Positions 1 to 9,699 of a DNA stretch of 64,000 nt are shown in pieces. The notes below the pieces were generated by a model. The model was given only the letters and a program-made list of their open reading frames with translations, made no database searches and had not been told where the DNA came from. A program made the position numbers and the translations under genes. Source of the stretch: Sipunculus nudus (lineage: Eukaryota > Annelida > Sipuncula > Golfingiida > Sipunculidae); the NCBI GenBank assembly GCA_026874595.1, contig CM049306.1:110849108-110913107 (forward strand), written 5' to 3'. The number at the start of each line of letters is the position of its first letter. Within the stretch, counting starts at the first letter, position 1.

Positions 1-847
1 CACTTTCAAGGGAATAATGCATTTAAGTTTATATATAAGCCTATTATTTTAGCATATCCACTGTTGCCATAAATAGTTTTATCCGATTCATTTTTATTTT
101 ACAAGTTTTATAAATTTGTAATAAATAAAACTGAAAATATAAGTAAAAATATTAAAATTCTAAGTTGCAATCATTATATATCCAGAGTGTAGCTTACATT
201 GATATTATGCATACACATATATTTTATTATTTTTAAATCACAAATGTTTAAACTGAATTCAAAATAAAATAATAACACCACATGGCATCTGCATGATTAT
301 TCCTTGAATCACTATTAAAACATTTTTGCACATTGGAGTTTTCAGTACATGCTTAATTTAATCCCACAAAATAAAATAAAAGATTCAGCAAATTTGAAAA
401 AATAAAAACATCTTTACAAAAAAAAGTATACACACTGTTGGTTGAATGAGGGACAAACAACATCATTATGCTAATTACAACCTCAGCTATAATTTATTAC
501 TGGAATTAATAGTCAGTTTCACACCTGGTGAAGTTTTTACTCTTCTGAAGTAAGGAATTACTTATCTGATAAACATCCACACTTTCATACCAATACACCA
601 CTTTGTGGACACAATTAAATGTGCACTTTAATCATTGTAACCCTGGTGGTACAATACAAAATCTAAATGGTAGAATAGCCAAGAATAATATAAAATACAG
701 AAAATAATTACATTCATCTAGCTAATGCACCATCTGGGGGGGGGGGGGAGTGCAGGGCAGAGAGGAAGCCTGCTAGTAGTGGCCAAGCTGCATGTACTAC
801 TAGGTGGGCTAGCTGTAAACAACACTTGACATGGTGTATGAAAACTT
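1..847. other. AT-rich DNA without a recognisable gene
   Basis: Strongly AT-rich sequence with stop codons dense in all frames. The only distinctive feature is a run of 13 G at 736-748. I see no gene, RNA or intact repeat here. Confidence 0.6.
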
Positions 848-1551
848 GAAAAAAAGCTACTCTTTTCAATCAATTCCTTTGAAATTTCACATTTTAAAAG
901 ATTAAATCCTTATGTATATATGCAATAAAAATTAAATAAACAGTGCTTACAGGGAAAAAAAAATGTGCCCTTGCCAAAGTTGGACAAAATTTAAGCTATT
1001 CATTTTTTATTTATGCTAATAACTTGAAAAATTTTCAAAATTCAGATCTTATTTTTGGTAAACAATTGAATCTTGATTAAATAAAGTTATATTCCTGAAA
1101 CAAAGTCTCCAGCTTCAGCAATTCTCATGTTAGGTGAGTAAATATATTTCTTGATTTTATAAAAAATGCATTATATATGGGCCCAAAACGTCAAAATAAT
1201 ACCCAATACTGACCTAATTTTTGGTATGTTTATATAAAATGTATGGAAGAATATGAATACTAAATATGATCAAAACAGATCAGTGGTTTTGATATTAGGT
1301 AGCCTTGAAGTGTAACAATGGCTTTTTTATGGAAAACGGAGATTTTTCCTTAATATCTCAATGGAACAAAGTCCTAATTACTCAATTTTCAGTATGGTAT
1401 GAGATTTTGGGGACATCTAATGGTATGCAAAATTTTAGATTCGTAGGTCCAACTGTTTTAAAACATGCCCTGTTAACGGACGGATGGCAGGATGGACCGA
1501 CGGACAAAGGACCACGACAATAGCTCAGATGACTTATAGTCAGCTTAGCTA
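848..1551 (-). mobile_element. Fragment of repeat family A (left end, reversed)
   Basis: Read on the minus strand, this is the first ~700 bp of the family seen at 9700 and 19919. It has the left end TCAGCTTAGCT on the plus strand at 1540-1550, then the ATAAGTCATCTGAGCTAT motif, a GTCCGTCC-type run, a stretch matching 'ACTGCCTAATATCAAAACCACTGATCTG', and the conserved 'GGCACGTTTTTTTCCTGTA' region. The right end is missing. It is diverged from both long copies. Confidence 0.75.
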
Positions 1552-2177
1552 AAAAATGATTTTCATTCACAACGTTTCCTCATATTTTAAATAACAGATG
1601 GACCAAAGGTGCAAAAGGAGTCAAACCAGGATAAGATTCTACTACAGAGACAGAAAGGTAGACTACTTTCTTAATTTCTTAATTTCTTGATTTTAAAATG
1701 AATAAAGTAAGAAATTTTGTATACCACCAATAATTAAAAAAATATGTGCAATAGTATACTTGAATTTTAACTCACATGTAAAATGTTTCCATGTCACTTC
1801 TTTCTATCTGACTGTAGTTCTCTTGGTTAGTTTCATGTCATCTTCACATGCTGCTTTTTAGAAGTCACTTTGTACTGTCAGTGCACAAGCATTATTTGTG
1901 GTTTACTACATTAACACTGTAGTTGTGTAATTACTGTGTAATTATCTTTTAGTCAAACACTTATTTATAAACATTGAAAAATTGCCCAGTTCATTGATGG
2001 TTACAGATTGTCTACTAAAAACACTTTTACTAGTCCCAAGGTGGTTGAGACAGGTTAAGCTATATGTGTGAATGCCAAGAGCTCTTTTCATATACCAAAA
2101 AATGAGTGTTCATTGTTTTCTGTTTCAAGAGGAGAAGGAAAAATGAGCATGAGGCAGCGTCAAATGCAAAGCTGACC
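1552..2177. other. AT-rich DNA upstream of the candidate split gene
   Basis: No gene or repeat recognised. A pyrimidine-rich stretch ending TTTCAAG at 2123-2129 could be a 3' splice site for the coding region that follows. That would allow an earlier, unseen first exon. Confidence 0.4.
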
Positions 2178-3441
2178 ATGGTGAAGGCGATGTTCAGAAC
2201 TGTTCATCTAGCCCCAGTCCTTCAGCCACCCCCAGCTGTTCAGCCACCCACAGCCATTCAGCCATCCCCCGCTGTTCAGCCACCCACAGCCATTCAGCCA
2301 CCCACAGCTGTTCAGCCACCCACAGCCATTCACCATGCCCCAGATGTTCATCCAGCCCCAGCTGTTCAGCCACCACCAGCTGTTCATCTAGCCCCTGTTG
2401 TTCTTCCAACACCAGCCGTTCATCCAGCCACATCTGTTCAGCCATCCCAAGCTGTTCATCCTGGCACAACTGTTCATGCAGCCCCAACCATTCAACCAGC
2501 ATCAGGAGAACTTAGTTCTACAGATCCTCCTCGAACATTGCAACCACCAGGGACAATGGGGAGGACCCCAGAGTCACCACCAGCCTGGCAACCACCAGGG
2601 ACTATGGGAAGGACCCTGGAGTCACCACCAGCCTGGCAACCAGCAGGCACAATGGGGAGCACCCTGGAGTCACCACCAGCCTGGCAACCAGCAGGGACTA
2701 TGGGGAGGACCCTGGAGTCACCACCAGTCTGGCAACCAGCAGGGACAATGGGGAGGACCCTGGAGTCACCACCAGCCTGGCAACCAGCAGGGACCATGGG
2801 GAGGACCCTGGAGTCACCACCAGCCTGGCAACCACCAGGGAAAATGGAGAGGACCCTGGAGTCACCACCAGCCTGGCAACCAGCAGGGACCATGGGGAGG
2901 ACCCTGGAGTCACCACCAGCCTGGCAACCAACATGGACCATGGGGAGGACCCTGGAGTCACCACCAGCCTGGCAACCAACATGGACCATGGGGAGGACCC
3001 TGGAGTCACCACCAGCCTGGCAACCACCAAGGACCATGGGGAGGTCCTTGGAGTCACCACCATCCTGGCAACCACCAGGGACCATGGGGAGGATCCAAGA
3101 GTCACCACCAGCCTGGCAACCACCAGGGACCATGGGGAGGACCCCTGAGTCACCACCAGCCTGGCAACCACCAGGGACCAAGGGGAGCCCCCTTAAAACA
3201 TTTCCAACCAGCCAGCAGTCACCATGGAGGCCCTGTCAACAACAGTGTCACCCTGACTGCCAGCCATGAGTACCAAACGATAATGCCCCAAACTGCAAGC
3301 GAGCAAGGACTTGTGTATTGGAGCAACCAATTAACACCTGGCACCCAGACCCAACAAGTGGTCCAGCAGAGCACCATGGGTCCCATGGTGGCTGCTCTTT
3401 GTGGATCTGATGACACCTGCCCTAACTGTGTCTTGAAAGAC
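2178..3441 (+). CDS. Candidate N-terminal coding region, Pro/Gln-rich with 48-bp tandem repeats (frame uncertain)
   Basis: Two plus-strand frames are open. The first runs from an ATG in a good Kozak context (ACCATGG) at 2178 to a TGA at 3267-3269 (363 residues). It is built of AVQPP/AIQPP repeats and then 16-residue repeats of type TMGRTLESPPAWQPAG. The second is open from 2392 to a TAG at 3442-3444 and reads GPWGGPWSHHQPGNQQ repeats. It ends in a unique segment with a CPNC motif (about 3418-3429) that leads straight into the leucine-zipper exon. The second frame therefore looks like the coding one at its 3' end and the first at its 5' end. A frameshift, a splice event, or decay could explain the switch. 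Function unknown; low-complexity N-termini of this kind are common in nuclear proteins. Confidence 0.35.
2540..3186 (+). repeat. 48-bp coding-type tandem repeat, about 13 units
   Basis: CAGCCTGGCAAC recurs every 48 bp (for example 2581 and 2629) between about 2540 and 3186. Because 48 is a multiple of three, the unit stays open in all three plus frames over much of its length and in two minus frames. The open frames alone are therefore not evidence of coding. Upstream, 2216-2500 carries a shorter CAGCCACCC-type repeat. Confidence 0.9.
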
Positions 3442-3444
3442 TAG

Positions 3445-3555
3445 CAGCTAGCCGAGCTCCCAAAGAAAATAGAAATGCTGGAAGAGGAGAAGAGTGTCCT
3501 CCTAAAGGACAACAATGCCTTGCTGCACCAAAACAACAGCAGAAATGTCACAGCT
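3445..3555 (+). CDS. Leucine-zipper exon of candidate split gene
   Basis: Translates from CAG at 3445 as QLAELPKKIEMLEEEK followed by SVLLKDNNALLHQNN. It has heptad-spaced hydrophobics (L, L, I, L, L, L) and an Asn at one core position, a classic parallel dimeric coiled coil. It ends in phase 1 at a donor GTAAGG (3556). The codon just upstream is an in-frame TAG (3442-3444), and before that the same frame continues CPNCVLKD. Either TAG replaces a sense codon in a continuous exon, or the exon starts at an acceptor (CTAG or TAGCAG) preceded by a branch-point-like CTAAC. The exon joins the next ones in frame. Confidence 0.45.
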
Positions 3556-4023
3556 GGTAAGGATGATTTTTTTAAAATTATGTATATCTATCAAATCTGG
3601 GGAATCTACTTGGAAAAATAATGATGCCAATATTAATTTTACTTGTCATATTGTAAATTAGCACCATTGGTAGTACCTAAAGATAGGAACTTTTCTAAGC
3701 TGATTCTAACATTGAGACATCTAGATAAACAGTCACTGGACCAGATAAATTTATTTTGGCATTATCTTGTCATATGCTCAATGAAATAACAAAAAAAGAA
3801 GAAAAATGGAAATTTCTCTATTAGTTTACATTATGTTACAGTTACTGCTCAAAGCTTTTTTTCTATTCTAGCGATGTTACTATTACTTTGAAAATTATTA
3901 ATATTCTATGACTGTTAAATATTACAATTCATCACCTATCACTGCATGATTAGACAAAGTGGATATTGACAAATATTTACAGATTTTGTTTACATCTCCA
4001 TTTTTTACATCCTTCTTCTTCAG

Positions 4024-4094
4024 CAAGTCCACAGCCTGAGAAGTGTAGTAATTACACACCCAAAAGATGCATCATCATTCCGCCCGCTGAACAT
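4024..4094 (+). CDS. Candidate internal exon 2
   Basis: A 71-nt exon between acceptor TTCTTCTTCAG (ending 4023) and donor GTGAGC (4095). Taking one base from the previous exon gives A-SPQPEKCSNYTPKRC and then IIIPPAEH, open throughout, ending in phase 0. The phase fit on both sides is the main support. No domain is recognised; it reads as a linker between zipper and downstream domain. Confidence 0.45.
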
Positions 4095-4502
4095 GTGAGC
4101 GAACCAGTCCATGTATTATGTCTTCATAGATTAGTTTAATATAATGTTGATTCAGTGGTTAATAAATAACACTTTTGGTTGATACAATTCAAATACAATA
4201 CTTCCTGATGCCAGCAGAATAGCACATTTCCTGTGACACAAAAACAGTTTTTTTCATATTTCCTGAGTCAGATAATTGATTTGTTTTATCTTTTTCATGA
4301 CTTTATAAACTGGTCCAATTCTTTCCAGACTTTACATGTTGATAGTCTAAAAGGTAAAATTCTTTCCATTTTATAAACTAATTATACACTGTAACACAAA
4401 TGTAACATATGCAGTCTACAACATTTCCATAATTATATTTTAAAATTTCTTGGAAAAGCAGAAGATTGATATATTTATCCTCTTGTGTACAGAGAATATT
4501 AG

Positions 4503-4674
4503 GTCCCTGAGACGATGCCAGAAGGCTATCAAGGCCTTTCAAAGAATTCAGATGTTGTTGTTCCAACAACTTGGCTAAGCATTGTCTACGGAATTTTTTT
4601 AAAAAAAGGAGAGGCCTTCCTGCTGAAGAAAATGATAGATGGCCTGATGAATCCATGGGATGTCCCTCAGTCAG
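4503..4674 (+). CDS. Candidate internal exon 3, BEN-domain-like segment
   Basis: Phase-0 start after the acceptor ATTAG (4502), 57 codons plus one base, with a weak donor GTCTGT at 4675. The stretch around residues DVVVPTTWL ... KGEAFLLKKMIDGLM ... NPWDV resembles the BEN-domain pattern: a hydrophobic V-x-VP start, a basic helix, then F-x-x-x-LL-x-x-L and an acidic turn. BEN domains bind DNA or partner proteins in chromatin, and many follow a coiled coil, as here. The match is by eye and partial. A profile search (Pfam BEN, PF10523) would decide it. Confidence 0.4.
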
Positions 4675-4969
4675 GTCTGTTTGACAAACTGTATTTTACT
4701 ATTTTCATTTTAATATACCAAGAAATTTAAATGAATCTGCTCCTCAAGAGGGACTATGGAATAATATATACAGCTAATTAAGAATGAAGTTATTTTACTT
4801 GAGTAGAACTATAAAATTTACCATAAAATACTACTGTAAGATTACACAGGTGCATTTATATTTTCATTGTCAGTAAATATCACAATACATATCTCACTTG
4901 GACCAAATTATATGTTCATAATAAGATATGGCAATTAAGTTTTATAAAATAGAGCACCCAAAACATGCA

Positions 4970-5400
4970 TAATCTTGTGACCTCTGACCTAATGAGTTTT
5001 TCAGAGATTTAATCCAGGTGAGAAACTTTATTGGTTAAAATTTACAATGAGTTTCACAAAAAATCATCAGACTTTTGGTAAGTCATATGTTGCCACCCAA
5101 GACTGGTGACCTCTGACCTCATTAAATATGCATGGATTATGCCAAAATCAAACTGAAGCTAGATATTAGGTTTTTTAATATTTTTGTTGAGTTTCATCAT
5201 GCAATCATAATCCATCATATGCCTGATAAGTTATATTGGTGACACCACAAAGTAGCCTCATGACCTCTCACCTCATTACGTATGCATGGATTTTGTGTAT
5301 AATCAAATTTGGGTGAGATAATCTATTGGTAAGTGGTTATAGTGAATTTTGTGAAAATCCATCAATACTAAAGTTAACAGATGGATGGACCGACCATTAT
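4970..5400 (+). repeat. Degenerate ~130-150 bp repeat inside the last large intron
   Basis: The phrase 'TGACCTCTGACCT' (third time 'TGACCTCTCACCT') occurs near 4979, 5108 and 5262, each followed by a related AT-rich block with 'TATGCATGGAT' in the last two. It ends near a 'GATGGATGGACCGACC' stretch at about 5381. It looks like a decayed internal-repeat element. No coding content. Confidence 0.55.
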
Positions 5401-5466
5401 ACATCCTGTCATAGATGGGCATTTAAAACTGTTTTATACAATTGTATATTTGTATAATTATTTTAG

Positions 5467-5520
5467 GTGGAGTCCAAGAATGCGAAGGGGAGAGCAGGCT
5501 GGTACTGGAGGTTGTCACAA
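5467..5520 (+). CDS. Candidate internal exon 4
   Basis: Lies between acceptor ATTATTTTAG (ending 5466) and donor GTATGT (5521). Entered in phase 1 it reads GGVQECEGESRLVLEVVT, open, leaving one base for the next exon. Short and rich in Glu; no motif recognised. It is the weakest exon apart from its good splice sites. Confidence 0.35.
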
Positions 5521-5590
5521 GTATGTGTGTATGACAAATCACACTTAAGTAATTCTATGTCTTAATTATTATGTACCTGCCATCTCACAG

Positions 5591-5688
5591 AAAGCAGGAG
5601 GCTTATTGGAGATGCCACTGGTCTTCTGTACAAGACTGGTTTCCCTGACATGATAATGCTGATTTTCAGAAAATATTTCTTATTTTAA
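5591..5688 (+). CDS. Candidate terminal exon of split gene
   Basis: Starts after the acceptor CCATCTCACAG (ending 5590). In the phase left by the previous exon it reads K-SRRLIGDATGLLYKTGF and then PDMIMLIFRKYFLF, with TAA at 5686-5688. The C-terminus is hydrophobic and basic. I see no good internal donor. It does not match the usual end of a BEN domain, so this may be an alternative end or intron read-through. No clear AATAAA lies close by. Confidence 0.3.
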
Positions 5689-5934
5689 TATTTCTTTAAT
5701 GTATACAACAAGCTCCTATTCTCTCCTAATTGTGGTATAATTTCATTTGGTTTAAAATTATGTACCCATATTTGCCAAGTATTAAGATAATGTGTCTGAG
5801 AAATATACGAGTTCAATAGTAGTTAAATACTAGTTCAATTTAGTACAAGAAGTTATAGAGACCACTGTGAAATTTTACATCCAAATATAGTCTTTCTTAC
5901 CAAATACAGGGGTCTCATGTCGCGGTCGCCATTA

Positions 5935-6631
5935 TGTTATGGTCCCTTTTCACAACACACAAACAACTCAGCCTGAACCTTAACATAAATGCTCAGACAC
6001 GTTCTCTTCAAATGAATACGTAACCAAAATATGGGTGCAAAAACAGTGCTATATTAATATATATTTCAATATTTACATTCATACACAAATAATATAACAG
6101 TCAATACATAACGCAATTTATAACAAAGTCTCTGAAGAAAAACTGAGTCTCTAAATAACGAACTGCAACGAAATACGTAACTCAATCCTGTATATGAGAA
6201 ACTGAGGTCCAGCTTCAACACATAGTTTGGGCACACACAAAACTGAAGTCCTGTTTTAATCCACGTGGCACCAGAAAAAATAGTCTCTCCTCTTCCTACA
6301 TAATTAAGTTCATATCGTAGTTCATGGCATACCGTGGGCTTGGGGACCAAGAGCCCACAGCCACTGTCCCGGGGGAAAACAGTAACGTGGAGTAGCAAAA
6401 TCGATAGTCCCGCCTCATACTGCAGGTGAGTTTGTTTTATAGGCTTCCAACAATAGGTGGAAACCGCAGAAGTTTGTGATTTTGCTTGAGAGAAATGATA
6501 GCGCCATCAGTTTTGCAAAACCAGTACTTATCCAAATGGTCCCAGAATAGTGTTTATGCTTCTCAAAGTGCGTCAGTAGTCACTAATAGCGGGCTGAATC
6601 CATAAACGTGGAAATGGGGGTGGTTACATCA
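5935..6631 (-). mobile_element. Possible LTR with adjacent primer-binding-site-like sequence
   Basis: Read on the minus strand, the segment runs from TGATGTAACC to CATAACA, so it has TG...CA ends and is about 700 bp. It is followed at once by TAATGGCGACCGCGAC (minus strand, plus positions 5919-5934), which resembles a retrotransposon primer-binding site placed just after a 5' LTR. No internal protein is present, no second LTR is in the window, and no target duplication is visible. A coincidental match cannot be excluded. Confidence 0.3.
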
Positions 6632-7257
6632 CTTCGTGGCGTCATTTTATGATGTCCTGGTGAGTCCCCATCAACAATAGCCTACTGAAGAAATGGATCT
6701 TATTGCTGTCAAAAGTCCCATCACATGATTATGGAGGTATCAGAAATTAAGGTGTCAATTGACAATTACAAAGTACTCAGTATTTCCCCTTTCTGTGTGG
6801 TACAGACCATGTGACATTTCATATCTTAATAATTATTTAGCCATGGGCATAAGACCAATAAAGATCTAACCTATGTTTATTGGTTATGCAGGTCTCATGG
6901 TACCTCACAACTGTAGGAATATGATAAGCATTCATGGAAACTCGACATGGTATCTAACAATTAGCCTATTTGCTAAATTGGTTTGCTCTGTAACAGTATG
7001 AACTTTCAAAGTTTTGATTAAAGGCTTAACATACTACCTGTTAACTCCCCATGTGGACTGTTAGGGACATGGTTTTTCCTTTATTAATCACATGTCCAAG
7101 AAATATTATATTCTTCACACATATTTGTGTAAATGGTTCATCAAATTGCATTTAATGGTCACTATATAAATGTAAAGTATACAAAGCTTATTCAGAAAGT
7201 CATTTCTAATCATATTCTTATTACTTATCTATGTAACACAGTTATCATTAATCATAC
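6632..7257. other. AT-rich DNA without a recognisable gene
   Basis: I see no gene, RNA or repeat that I can name between the LTR-like segment and the satellite. Confidence 0.5.
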
Positions 7258-8500
7258 TTCCCAGTTAGCATAAATGCCATATGGACAAGTCCATCGGCTA
7301 CTTTCCCAGTAAGCATAAATGCCATATGGACAAGTCCGTTGGCTACTATCCCAGTAAGCATAAATGCCATATGGACAAGTCCGTCGGCTACTATCCCAGT
7401 AAGCATAAATGCCATAAGGACAAGTCCGTTGGCTACTATCCCAGTAAACATAAATGCCATATGGACAATTAAGTCCGTCGGCTACTATCCCAGTAAGCAT
7501 AAATGCCATATGGACAAGTCCGTCGGCTACTATCCCAGTAAGCATAAATGCCATATGGACAAGTCCGTCAGCTACTATCCCAGTAAGCATAAATGCCATA
7601 TGGACAAGTCCGTTGGCTACTATCCCAGTAAGCATAAATGCCATATGGACAATTAAGTCCGTCGGCTACTATCCCAGTAAGCATAAATGCCATATGGACA
7701 ATTAAGTCTGTCGGCTACTATCCCAGTAAGCATAAATGCCATATGGACAAGTCCGTTGGCTACTATCCCAGTAAGCATAAATGCCATATGGACAATTAAG
7801 TCCGTCAGCTACTATCCCAGTAAGCATAAATGCCATATGGACAAGTCCGTTGGCTACTATCCCAGTAAGCATAAATGCCATATGGACAATTAAGTCCGTC
7901 GGCTACTATCCCAGTAAGCATAAATGCCATATGGACAAGTCTGTCGGCTACTATCCCAGTAAGCATAAATGCCATATGGACAAGTCCGTTGGCTACTATC
8001 CCAGTAAGCATAAATGCCCTATGGACAATTAAGTCCGTCGGCTACTATCCCAGTAAGCATAAATGCCATATGGACAAGTCCGTCGGCTACTATCCCAGTA
8101 AGCATAAATGCCATATGGACAAGTCCGTTGGCTACTATCCCAGTAAGCATAAATGCCATATGGACAATTAAGTCCATTGGCTACTATCCCAGTAAGCATA
8201 AATGCCATATGGACAAGTCCGTCGGCTACTATCCCAGTAAGCATAAATGCCATATGGACAAGTCCGTCAGCTACTATCCCAGTTAGCATAAATGCCATAA
8301 GGACAAGTCCGTTGGCTACTATCCCAGTAAGCAAAAATGCCATATGGACAAGTCCGTCGGCTACTATCCCAGTAAGCATAAATGCCATAAGGACAAGTCC
8401 GTTGGCTACTATCACAGTAAGCAAAAATGCCATATGGACAAGTCCGTCAGCTACTATCCCAGTAAGCATAAATGCCATGTGGACAAGTTTGTCGGCTGAG
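7258..8500. repeat. 45/49-bp satellite, about 27 units
   Basis: The unit is GGCTACTATCCCAGTAAGCA followed by TAAATGCCATATGGACAAG and TCCGT(C/T). The GGCTAC mark recurs at 7296, 7341, 7386, 7431, 7480, 7525 and so on to 8494. Steps are 45 bp, with 49-bp steps where AAGTCC becomes AATTAAGTCC (steps ending at 7480, 7664, 7713, 7807, 7901, 8040, 8179). The 49-bp variants are interspersed with runs of 45-bp units, suggesting amplification of multi-unit blocks. Both strands carry open frames because 45 is a multiple of three. The 49-bp units shift the frame, which argues against coding. Confidence 0.95.
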
Positions 8501-8742
8501 GCAGGTAGAGGCGGTGCACTTTTATTGTCCAAGGGAAAGGTAACACTTCGCATGTATATACCGTCTTTGAAGTAATATGTGCCCCTCTGGTAATAACAGT
8601 CTACTGCTGGATTTCGGAGGAGATCACATTAAGAAAACTAAGGGATGAGCTATCATAACCTCGTTTTTCTCCCTTGCCAAAGTAATAAGGGGCTTCATAA
8701 TGCTGTCATTTCTCCCAGCCAAGCTAAAGGTACCACCATTTT

Positions 8743-9669
8743 TTAGCTCAGCTGACTGAAAGTCATCTGAGCTATAGCGATCACTCTTCGTCTGTCATCT
8801 GTCTGTCTGTCCGTTAACAAGGCACATATCGTCAAGACTGGACCTAGAATCTTAATTCTTGATACACTGAGAGGTCCATGAAAAATCTCTTTGGAAACAA
8901 GAAATTAGGTCTCTGTTACCCAAATCCTTAGAGCTGAAGGGCTCTGAAGTATCCCCCAGAATAAAGGAAAATTTGATACAAAAGCACAAGTATCTTAACA
9001 ACTAATGCATTGGTCATCATGATTCTTTGCATGGATATTTGTCATGGAGTGTTTCATCAGTTTCTGCAGACTGGTGGCGCCACATATGTTTTTTTTTAAT
9101 TTTTGCGATTTTTTTCTCTATTTGTGAGACCTTTATAGATGTGGTCATCCTTTAACAGTGCACAAATGGTAAAAATTGGTCCTAGATTCTTCTTATCTGA
9201 CATCCAGGTAGGTCCATGATAAGTCTTCTTGGAAATGTGAAATTAGGTCTCTGTTAGAGATATTTTCCAAGCTATGGGGCTTATAAGCACCCCCAGAATA
9301 AATGAAAATTTCATATCAAAGCAGGGCACAAATCATAACCATTTGACCTTAATCTTCATACTTGACATCATGAGAGTTTCCAAAAGTTTTCCTCAGAAAC
9401 TTGAATTGAGGTCACTGTAACCTATATTATCTCAGTTACAGGCCATGTTTGAGTACCCCAGAAATAATGCAAAATACACACAAATTGCAGGTTCCTCAGG
9501 GGCACCTGGATGGATTGTCCTCAAATTTGATGTGCTTATGGGCGTTGATGAACTTCAGCTAATATGCATGAACTACGATGCCACCTACATTATCTTAATT
9601 TGTTGCTGTGCAAGGACATATTGTCAACATGCCAGTCGGCTGAGCTTCATGACCCATGGGTCACTTGTC
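8743..9669 (+). mobile_element. Repeat family B, copy 1 (non-autonomous, Helentron/HINE-like ends)
   Basis: Begins after a T-run with AGCTCAGCTGAC (8745), followed by ATCTGAGCTATAG and a GTCTGTCTGTCC run. It ends with GGCTGAGCTTCATGACCCATGGGTC and ACTTGTC (to 9669). The inside has two or three diverged modules of the type 'tcCTAGAATCTT...TTGACAT...gAAATTAGGTCTCTGTTA'. No protein is encoded. Same organisation as the copy starting at 18384. Confidence 0.75.
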
Positions 9670-9699
9670 AAAGTTTTGAGACACCATGTCAGGTATTTT

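Noticed and set aside
7258-8500. CRISPR-like array
   Set aside because: Units are contiguous with no unique spacers, and the DNA is eukaryotic.
7248-8575. Overlapping open frames on both strands (MAFMLTGIVADGLVH and YYPSKHKCHMDKSV types)
   Set aside because: Produced by the 45-bp satellite; 49-bp units break the frame, and both strands are equally open.
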